Positions 8,971 to 15,723 of a DNA stretch of 64,000 nucleotides are shown piece by piece. The first letter of the stretch is position 1. The number at the start of each line of letters is the position of its first letter. Source of the DNA: an uncultured beta proteobacterium (GTDB lineage Bacteria; Pseudomonadota; Gammaproteobacteria; Burkholderiales; Burkholderiaceae). Under the pieces are notes generated by a model. It was given only the letters and a program-made list of their open reading frames with translations, searched no databases and was not told the DNA's origin. The translations under genes were made by a program, and so were the position numbers. The DNA lies in assembly GCA_903875135.1 (NCBI GenBank), contig CAIQUZ010000113.1, forward strand, positions 30,602-94,601, written 5' to 3'.

Positions 8971-9938
8971 TGCACATCTTTCATTTTTAGCTTAGCGCTC
9001 AACATGCCAACAATACCTTTTGGCGCAAAGATCACAATGACAACAAATAAAAATCCAATCACAATATGATGATGTAGGGTCAAAGTGCCGATAACAGATT
9101 TCAATATCATGAGTAAGCTACTTCCAAAAAGGGCTCCAATCAAAGTACCCACACCGCCTAATACAACGGTAATAACAGCATTGCCTGAAACACTAAAGTA
9201 CATTAGTTCGGGTGATACAAAACCCCGCAACATGGGATATAAAGCACCCGAAACCGCCGCAACAATCGCGGCCAAAATAAAGGCAATACGTTTTGGTGCT
9301 TGAGTGTTATAGCCTAAGTAGGGTAATCGAGACTCGTTGGAACGTACCCCACTCCAGATTCTTCCTAATGGCGTAAACAAAAAATATTTAAGGATGAAAT
9401 AAATTGTTGCCATGAATAGAAACGTAATGACGAAAAAGGTAATCGCATCACCAAGATTCAATGTAATAAAGGGAAACGGGATTTCGATGATGGGGACACC
9501 AACCATACCATCAGAAGCACCTAATGATCTTGTGTTGTAGACAGATTTGGCAAAGACTTGTGCTAAACCAAAACTAATTAATGCAAAATAAACGCCTTTT
9601 GAACGTAGTGCAATATAACTTGTTACCCAGCCAAGTAATGCCGACGCAATAGCGACAACAATAATGCATAGCCAAAATGAGGGCATCCAATCGCGCAATA
9701 TAAGGGCAGATAAATAGGCCCCAAAACCAAAATAGAGTGCCTGACCAAGGGATAACAAACCAACAATACCAAGCAATAAGTCTACCGACAGGGCTAGTCC
9801 ACCAAAGATCAAGGATTCAGTTGCTAACCTCAGAAAAAACGTATCACCAGTTAACTTCCCAACGATGACCAAAAGAATTGCTGCAATCAGCATCAACCAC
9901 TCCATCATACGAATTGCTTTTTGTTGATACTTATCCAT
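8967..9938 (-). CDS. Branched-chain amino acid-type ABC permease, LivM-like (system 1)
   Basis: This is a 323-residue inner-membrane permease with about nine hydrophobic segments. The LivM hallmarks are LLGIVGLLSLGQALYFGFGAY near residue 60 and the later AVITVVLGGVGTLIGALFG. The start overlaps the livH stop by 8 bases and its own stop overlaps livG. It forms the channel with LivH. Confidence 0.92.
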   Translation of the reverse strand: MDKYQQKAIRMMEWLMLIAAILLVIVGKLTGDTFFLRLATESLIFGGLALSVDLLLGIVGLLSLGQALYFGFGAYLSALILRDWMPSFWLCIIVVAIASALLGWVTSYIALRSKGVYFALISFGLAQVFAKSVYNTRSLGASDGMVGVPIIEIPFPFITLNLGDAITFFVITFLFMATIYFILKYFLFTPLGRIWSGVRSNESRLPYLGYNTQAPKRIAFILAAIVAAVSGALYPMLRGFVSPELMYFSVSGNAVITVVLGGVGTLIGALFGSSLLMILKSVIGTLTLHHHIVIGFLFVVIVIFAPKGIVGMLSAKLKMKDVQ

Positions 9939-10815
9939 TTTTCATACCCGCATACAGACCACTCGGCTTAAACATGAGCACTAGCACCATGACAGCAAAT
10001 ACAATAGGATCTGACCACACTGGTGAAATGTATAACGAGGACAAGGATTGCAATTGTGTTAAAAGTAATCCAGCAATCACAGCACCTTTGATGCTCCCTA
10101 AACCACCCACAATCACAACGGCAAACGCCAATAAAATAAAGTCTTTACCCATCGTTGGAAAAACCGAATAAATTGGCGCTAATAGAACCCCAGCTAATGC
10201 AGCAAGAGCCACCCCAAAGGCAAAAGTTAATGCATAGACTTTATTGACGGGAATACCTAGAGATGCACTCATATCGCGATCAAATGTCGATGCACGAACA
10301 ATGGAGCCAATCGATGTTTTATAAATCAATAACCAAACTGACAAAATTAATAAGGCGCCAAATACCATCAAAAATAATCGGTAATTAGGAAACATAACGC
10401 CTAAAACCTCACTTGCTCCAGCAATTGGAGTTGCTGGTTTGGCTGTATTTGCACCCCAGATGACTTTGTATAAGTCTTCTAATATCGTAGCAACTCCAAA
10501 TGTTAAGAGCAAGGTTAATATATGACGATCTTTGTGATGAAAGACCTTCTTAATCAGTAGTTCTTGCATAACAATACCAAACGGTACTAATAACAAAGGA
10601 GCAATAATAAGGGTCCACCAAAAAGAAATCCCAAGACTCATCAGAGATACACTAAGAAATGCGCCTGCTGCGTAAAATTCACCATGCGACATATTAATGA
10701 CATCAAGCAAACCAAAGATAATGGTTAAGCCCAATGCCATTAATATCACCGCCACACCAATGGATAACCCATTGATGATTTGCGGTGCAAAGATATACTG
10801 CAAACTCTCTAGCAT
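9931..10815 (-). CDS. Branched-chain amino acid-type ABC permease, LivH-like (system 1)
   Basis: This is a 294-residue permease with about eight membrane segments. It shows the LivH stretches ALGLTIIFGLLDVINMSHGEF near the N-terminus and AFAVVIVGGLGSIKGAVIAG near residue 235. The binding protein gene ends 18 bases upstream and livM overlaps downstream. It belongs to the first of two Liv-type importers in this operon. Confidence 0.92.
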   Translation of the reverse strand: MLESLQYIFAPQIINGLSIGVAVILMALGLTIIFGLLDVINMSHGEFYAAGAFLSVSLMSLGISFWWTLIIAPLLLVPFGIVMQELLIKKVFHHKDRHILTLLLTFGVATILEDLYKVIWGANTAKPATPIAGASEVLGVMFPNYRLFLMVFGALLILSVWLLIYKTSIGSIVRASTFDRDMSASLGIPVNKVYALTFAFGVALAALAGVLLAPIYSVFPTMGKDFILLAFAVVIVGGLGSIKGAVIAGLLLTQLQSLSSLYISPVWSDPIVFAVMVLVLMFKPSGLYAGMKNG

Positions 10816-10833
10816 GTACAGCCCTTAATTAAA

Positions 10834-12006
10834 TTAGAAACGAGTACATGTGTCGGGACCAATTGCTTGCTCAGCAGGTACTCGACTAATGACATTAAAC
10901 TCACCTTTTTCAACCTTGACGGCATACATCTCTTGCATCGCCTGATGATCAGCACCGCGCATTTTTTTCATGCCTTGAGGAGTTGCCCATTCAAGATCAT
11001 TCATGGCTGCACGCACTTTGTCAGTCTCTGTTGATTTTGCTTTCTCTACCGCCGCTTTGTAAAAGTAAATGAGGCCATATGAATCCGTCCCATATAAATC
11101 AGGTTGTGTTTTAAACTCATTCTGAAAGGCTGCTACAAACTTTTTATTCGCCGGAGTTTCTGCTTTTACCGAATAACCTACTCCAGTTACATATCCTTCA
11201 GCCGCAGCACCAATAGCCGTCATATTTTGTGAGGTGACGGTACCAGCGGCGCCGACCAAAGTTACCCCCTTATTGACCCCATATTCACTCATTTGCGTTA
11301 ACAAACGTACAGTGTCATTACCCGCAACAGATGTGTAAATCACGTTGGGTTTGGCGGCACGAACTTGCCCAAAATAAGGTGAATAATCTTTGTTATCTAA
11401 TGGCGCAAAAATTTCTCCAACCGATTTAGCACCCTTCTCTTCAGCTGCCTTTTTAAAAGCAGCAACAGTTGATCGCCCCATTTCATAATCTGGGCCAATA
11501 AAAAATACACTAGCATTTGGCTTCTCTTTTGCGAGCCATGCTGCGAGCGCAGCAGATTGCATTCCAGCACGTGCATTGACTCGAAATACGTTCGGTGAAC
11601 ATTTATCCCCAGTAATTGAATCAGCAAAAGAAACTGTCGTCGCAATTAACTTATTATTTCTTTCAGCCAATTGTCCAACCGCCAATGTAGATCCAGAATT
11701 AACTGTACCTGTTAAAAAGTCAACGTTGGAGACCTGAAATAATTTTTCTGCTTTTTGAGTAGCAACGGCAGGATTAGCTTCTTCATCTTCAAAAATTAAC
11801 TCGACTTTTCTACCCATAATGCCACCAGCAGCGTTGACTTCTTTCGTAGCCAGCTCCAAACCCATTTTTACCTGTTGTCCGATTGGTGTATAAGTCCCCG
11901 ATAAAGGTGTGACCACACCAATTTTAATAGGGCCATCTGCGGCTAATGCTAACGATGATCCAAAGACTACGGAACTAACTGCTATAACAATTTTCTTGAT
12001 CTGCAT
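10834..12006 (-). CDS. ABC transporter substrate-binding protein, Liv type (system 1)
   Basis: This is a 390-residue periplasmic receptor of the type I fold. The signal peptide covers about 22 residues and ends at SSLALAA. The mature start IGVVTPLSGTYTPIGQQ is typical of Liv-type receptors of aromatic or amide compounds. A good Shine-Dalgarno sequence (AAAGGAG) precedes the ATG. It lies 21 bases after the enoyl-CoA hydratase-family gene and before livHMGF, tying the importer to the CoA pathway. The ligand is not readable; a furoate-like or other small aromatic acid is an inference. Confidence 0.91.
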   Translation of the reverse strand: MQIKKIVIAVSSVVFGSSLALAADGPIKIGVVTPLSGTYTPIGQQVKMGLELATKEVNAAGGIMGRKVELIFEDEEANPAVATQKAEKLFQVSNVDFLTGTVNSGSTLAVGQLAERNNKLIATTVSFADSITGDKCSPNVFRVNARAGMQSAALAAWLAKEKPNASVFFIGPDYEMGRSTVAAFKKAAEEKGAKSVGEIFAPLDNKDYSPYFGQVRAAKPNVIYTSVAGNDTVRLLTQMSEYGVNKGVTLVGAAGTVTSQNMTAIGAAAEGYVTGVGYSVKAETPANKKFVAAFQNEFKTQPDLYGTDSYGLIYFYKAAVEKAKSTETDKVRAAMNDLEWATPQGMKKMRGADHQAMQEMYAVKVEKGEFNVISRVPAEQAIGPDTCTRF

Positions 12007-12027
12007 ATCTATCTCCTTTAGTTAAAA

Positions 12028-12834
12028 TTATTTCCCAGTAAAATTGGGTTTACGCTTACTATGAAACGCTGTAACGCCTTCTTTAAAATCTTCTGTCGTA
12101 CGTAAACGACTGTACGAATGACCCTCTAATTCAATTGCCGTACTTAACAATGCATCATCAGTATCGTTCAACAATTTTTTGGCAGTTCTTTGAGCGATTG
12201 GTGAGAAAGCCAATAGTTCCTCAACAAGAGAGTCCACTGTTGTAGCTAACTCTGCATCTTCAACAACCATAGTTGCTACCCCCCAGTCATAAGCTTGCTG
12301 ACCTGATATACGCCTGGATCGCATGACAATATCTTTCGTCCTCGTAATCCCAACCATCTTTTGCAATCTAGCAGAACCACCTGAACCCGGTATTTGACCA
12401 AGTTTTTGTTCAGGAAGCGCATATAAAGTAGATTGAGTTGCAATACGAAAATCGCAGGCTAAAGAGATTTCGAAACCAACGCCAAAACAATATCCTTGAT
12501 TAGCGGCTATCACCGGCTTGGAACATCTAGCAGGTGCGGCAATATTCCAAGCTAATTTAGAGACATGCTCTGGGCTAGCCTCTAAGAATCCTTTAATATC
12601 TCCACCACTGGAAAAATGCTCACCTTCCGATCGCAGAACAATGATACGTATCCGATCATCCGCCTCTAAAGCTTCAAAACATGCTCTTAACTGATCACGT
12701 TGCGGCATCATGATCACATTGAATGGTGGACGCTTCAGAACGATGTCCGCACGTTTTTTTTCTTCATGAATTTCTACATAAAAACCGTCAAGGTTTTCTA
12801 AAATATGGCTAAAGGGATGGCTAATTTGACTCAT
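12028..12834 (-). CDS. hmfE: Enoyl-CoA hydratase/isomerase family protein, HmfE-like (2-oxoglutaroyl-CoA hydrolase candidate)
   Basis: This 268-residue crotonase-fold protein has the oxyanion-hole motif GGDIKGF. Both acidic positions used by hydratases are kept: the Glu of FEISLACD and the Glu of ALPEQKLG. In the 2-furoate pathway of Cupriavidus, the fifth gene (hmfE) encodes a protein of this family that releases CoA from 2-oxoglutaroyl-CoA. Here the gene is likewise fifth, after the three hydroxylase subunits and the CoA ligase, which is the main reason for the assignment. It begins 13 bases after the ligase stop with AGGAAA upstream. The family is certain; the reaction is an inference from gene order, and a true hydratase for another acyl-CoA remains possible. 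Confidence 0.75.
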   Translation of the reverse strand: MSQISHPFSHILENLDGFYVEIHEEKKRADIVLKRPPFNVIMMPQRDQLRACFEALEADDRIRIIVLRSEGEHFSSGGDIKGFLEASPEHVSKLAWNIAAPARCSKPVIAANQGYCFGVGFEISLACDFRIATQSTLYALPEQKLGQIPGSGGSARLQKMVGITRTKDIVMRSRRISGQQAYDWGVATMVVEDAELATTVDSLVEELLAFSPIAQRTAKKLLNDTDDALLSTAIELEGHSYSRLRTTEDFKEGVTAFHSKRKPNFTGK

Positions 12835-12847
12835 TTTTTTCCTATCG

Positions 12848-14386
12848 TTAACTTAATTCGTATTCACCTGCAACTAGTTTTCTTCTTAAAATCTTACCTA
12901 CCGGAGATTTAGGAATCTCTTTAACAAACACATATTCTCTTGGACGCTTAAAGTTGAGCAATTCAGAATCTTTACAATAAAGATCTAACTCTTCTGGCAA
13001 GACATCCTCTTTGAGATGAATAAAAGCTACAACCTTTTGTCCAAGACGATCATCTTTCATTCCAGCAACAGCAACTTCATCCACGGCAGGATGTAACGAT
13101 AAAAGAGATTCAATTTCTACCGGAGAAATATTCTCACCACCCGATATGATCATGTCATCCACGCGGCCTGTGACAAAAAGCTCTCCCGCTTGATCAAAAT
13201 ACCCTGTATCTCCGGTAAAGTACCATCCCCCTCGTAAGGATTTTTCATCGGCATCAGGCCTTTCCCAATAACCGGAAAAGGCTTCATCACTGTGTAAGTC
13301 ACAGATAATTTGCCCTTCAATTTCAGGAGGTAACATATCATCGCCGGTTGCCTTTTGGGCTCCATCATCTAAAGCAACGACTCTGATACGTTCATTGAGT
13401 CCTGCCCTACCAGCACTGCCAGGTTTTTCTACAGCTTGTTGGTTAATCGTGAAGGTATAAATTTCACTCGATCCATAATGATTGACAAATAACTCGGGCT
13501 GAAAAAGTTGATTCAGCTGCAATAACAAGGCATCATGCATAGGAGCACCAGCAAAGCCTAGTTTAGTCGTCGTTTTTACTTTTTCTGAACTAAAGTTGCT
13601 AGTATTGATCAGGTCATGATACAAAGTTGGGACTAAATATAAATGAGATACTTTTTCCTGAGCAATTAATTCCACCGCAGTAGGTGCGTGCCACTTAGGT
13701 AATGCAATATACGCTCCATTACCAAGACATAATGCCAATAATGTTCTAACCCCCATCGTATGATACAAAGGCATCACACCTAGGGTCACTTCATAATTTT
13801 TATACTGATTCTGTGAAATATGAGCAATTCCAGCAGCGCGTTCAGCAGCTTGCGTTCTAGGTACGCCTTTCGGCTTACCAGTAGTGCCAGAGGTATACAA
13901 CATCACTGAACAATCCGTAACGCTCGCATAAGGAATCGGCATTTGGCCTTGCTCGACACAATTTGAAAAAAGCACCGAGGCTTTTATCACTTTTTCTCCG
14001 GGTCCGCAAAACACCGAAGGAATTAATTGATCTTTTAATACCGCCGCTAATTCAGCACCACTAGCAGATTCATAAAAAATAAATTTTGACTGTGAATTAT
14101 TTAAATAAAATTCAATTTCATCAGACTTAGCACGCCAATTAATTGGCACGATCGTAATGCCCACCATCTGGCATGCCCAATGCAAGGTAGCTGCCTCAAA
14201 TCGATTTTGTAAAATACTTAATACGCGATCGCCTTTTTTTAATCCCTGTTCTAAGAGATATTGTTCTAAAGCACCAACAAATAGAGCCCACTCTTCATAG
14301 GTATGTCGATGTTGATCGTCAACAATTGCTAAGTAGCGAGGACATCTTTCAACAGATTGTAAAAAAGTTCTTCCTAGATCTAACAA
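12848..14386 (-). CDS. hmfD: Acyl-CoA synthetase (AMP-forming), HmfD-like (2-furoyl-CoA synthetase candidate)
   Basis: This is a 512-residue member of the ANL superfamily that would activate a carboxylic acid to its CoA thioester through an acyl-AMP. It has the phosphate-binding loop YTSGTTGKPKG, the NHYGSSE motif, the hinge region GDTGYFDQAGELFVTGR followed by DDMIISGGENI, and the C-terminal catalytic lysine in SPVGKILRRK. It starts one base after the stop of the [2Fe-2S] subunit gene, so activation and ring hydroxylation are co-expressed. In the hmf cluster the fourth gene is 2-furoyl-CoA synthetase, matching this position. The ligase call is firm; furoate as substrate is an inference, with benzoate-type or other acids as alternatives. 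Confidence 0.8.
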   Translation of the reverse strand: MLDLGRTFLQSVERCPRYLAIVDDQHRHTYEEWALFVGALEQYLLEQGLKKGDRVLSILQNRFEAATLHWACQMVGITIVPINWRAKSDEIEFYLNNSQSKFIFYESASGAELAAVLKDQLIPSVFCGPGEKVIKASVLFSNCVEQGQMPIPYASVTDCSVMLYTSGTTGKPKGVPRTQAAERAAGIAHISQNQYKNYEVTLGVMPLYHTMGVRTLLALCLGNGAYIALPKWHAPTAVELIAQEKVSHLYLVPTLYHDLINTSNFSSEKVKTTTKLGFAGAPMHDALLLQLNQLFQPELFVNHYGSSEIYTFTINQQAVEKPGSAGRAGLNERIRVVALDDGAQKATGDDMLPPEIEGQIICDLHSDEAFSGYWERPDADEKSLRGGWYFTGDTGYFDQAGELFVTGRVDDMIISGGENISPVEIESLLSLHPAVDEVAVAGMKDDRLGQKVVAFIHLKEDVLPEELDLYCKDSELLNFKRPREYVFVKEIPKSPVGKILRRKLVAGEYELS

Positions 14387-14387
14387 T

Positions 14388-14888
14388 TTAAGCCCCTAAC
14401 TTGCGTCGTTGATACGCAACATCTAATATGGCTTCCACAATCCCTTTATATCCAGTACAACGACAAATGTTTCCAGAAATCGCTTCACGCACCTGAGTTT
14501 CGGTTGGATTGGGGTTGTCGATTAGAAACTTAGCACTTGTCATTAAAAATCCTGGAGTGCAAAAACCACATTGCAAAGCATGATGTTTTTTAAATGCGGC
14601 TTGTAAATCAGTCAGCTCCTTGTCAGAGGATAGTCCTTCAACCGTTTTTAGCTCTTTACCATTTGCTTGATATGCAAACATGAGGCATGACCTAACAGGC
14701 TCATCATTGAGATGAATCGTACAGGCTCCACAAACACCGTGTTCACAACCATAATGTGTCCCAGTCAGACCAAGCTCATGACGCAAAAAATCGCCTAAGG
14801 TCGTTCGATATTCACAATCAGCGGCACGTTGAACGCCATTTACAGTGACTGCTACAGATATTTTTTGACTCAAGGGTAACTGTGACAT
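14388..14888 (-). CDS. hmfC: Molybdenum hydroxylase [2Fe-2S] small subunit, HmfC-like
   Basis: This 166-residue iron-sulfur subunit passes electrons from the molybdenum site to FAD. It carries both expected clusters: the plant-ferredoxin type in HYGCEHGVCGAC plus the Cys of VRSC, and the second in QCGFCTPG plus NICRCTGY. The length is normal for the family. It sits 7 bases after the FAD subunit and one base before the CoA ligase. In the hmf cluster the equivalent gene encodes the small subunit of 2-furoyl-CoA dehydrogenase. The subunit type is certain; the hmf identity rests on the five-gene order. Confidence 0.85.
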   Translation of the reverse strand: MSQLPLSQKISVAVTVNGVQRAADCEYRTTLGDFLRHELGLTGTHYGCEHGVCGACTIHLNDEPVRSCLMFAYQANGKELKTVEGLSSDKELTDLQAAFKKHHALQCGFCTPGFLMTSAKFLIDNPNPTETQVREAISGNICRCTGYKGIVEAILDVAYQRRKLGA

Positions 14889-14895
14889 TTTCTCT

Positions 14896-15723
14896 TTACT
14901 CCTTTACTATATCGAGTTGTTTTATCAATAATTCACTTTGGCTTTGCATTAAATGCCTTCTCAAGCCAGAACTCGCCGTTGGATCTTCTCGAACATTGAC
15001 TGTATTAGCCAAGTGGGTAACAAACCTTAAAGCCTCTTCTTTAGAAGTAAGTCTTTCTTTAAAGACTAGAGGTATATCATCAATTCCCCCATAAGCAAAA
15101 ATCCAGTCATGCTCATTTTTAATCATTGCGACAGAAACAACTGCAAAATCACCATGTCGATATCCATACTCTGTAAATCCGATTTGTGTATTAATCATTA
15201 ATTTAGGGAACACTACTTTTACTAAGACCTCATCCATCTGACGGTCCGTTTGCAGCGCCCCTAAAAAGAAGTCTTGAGCAATAACTTTTCTTTGTTGACG
15301 ATGATTAGCTAAAATGACCCACCCATTTAAAGCCGATAAGGCTAGGACTAATTCGGCACTAGGGTCAGCATGAGCAATGGACCCGCCGACGGTTCCTCGA
15401 TTACGAATTGGACGATGCGCAATCCAAGGAATCATTTCGGCTAATAAGGTATGCGCATGATGATTGATCAAATAATCCTCTAACCTTGCTTGTGAAACAA
15501 CTGCTCCAACTTCAATGCAATCATCCTTTTCAACAATGTCACTGAGCTCTTTAACTTCATTGACATCAATTAAGATGGATGGCGTCGCAATACGCATGGC
15601 TAACATCGGCACTAAAGTTTGACCACCTGCAATAATTTTCGCCTCTTCCCCGTACTGTGAAAAAAGCATAACAGCCTCATTCAAAGATTTGGGTTGATGA
15701 ACAACAAATGGGGCACTTTTCAT
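14896..15723 (-). CDS. hmfB: Molybdenum hydroxylase FAD-binding medium subunit, HmfB-like
   Basis: This is a 275-residue FAD subunit of the CoxM/XdhB type. FAD-contacting motifs are AGGQTLVPMLAMR near residue 33 and TVGGSIAHADP near residue 110. The gene overlaps the large-subunit stop by four bases (ATGA). Its short length leaves no room for the extra [4Fe-4S] loop of 4-hydroxybenzoyl-CoA reductase, which argues against a reductive benzoyl-type enzyme. It therefore fits an oxidising hydroxylase such as 2-furoyl-CoA dehydrogenase. Confidence 0.85.
   Translation of the reverse strand: MKSAPFVVHQPKSLNEAVMLFSQYGEEAKIIAGGQTLVPMLAMRIATPSILIDVNEVKELSDIVEKDDCIEVGAVVSQARLEDYLINHHAHTLLAEMIPWIAHRPIRNRGTVGGSIAHADPSAELVLALSALNGWVILANHRQQRKVIAQDFFLGALQTDRQMDEVLVKVVFPKLMINTQIGFTEYGYRHGDFAVVSVAMIKNEHDWIFAYGGIDDIPLVFKERLTSKEEALRFVTHLANTVNVREDPTASSGLRRHLMQSQSELLIKQLDIVKE

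Noticed and set aside
11397..11645. Antisense-frame and same-strand alternative frames inside larger genes
   Set aside because: They are shadows of well-supported genes such as the binding protein at 10834-12006, with implausible composition.
2855..12006. Recent duplication of one Liv transporter
   Set aside because: Receptors and permeases differ clearly in sequence and one system has a fusion, so they are not recent copies.
14896..15723. 4-hydroxybenzoyl-CoA reductase beta subunit
   Set aside because: At 275 residues and without extra cysteines, there is no room for the additional [4Fe-4S] loop of that enzyme.
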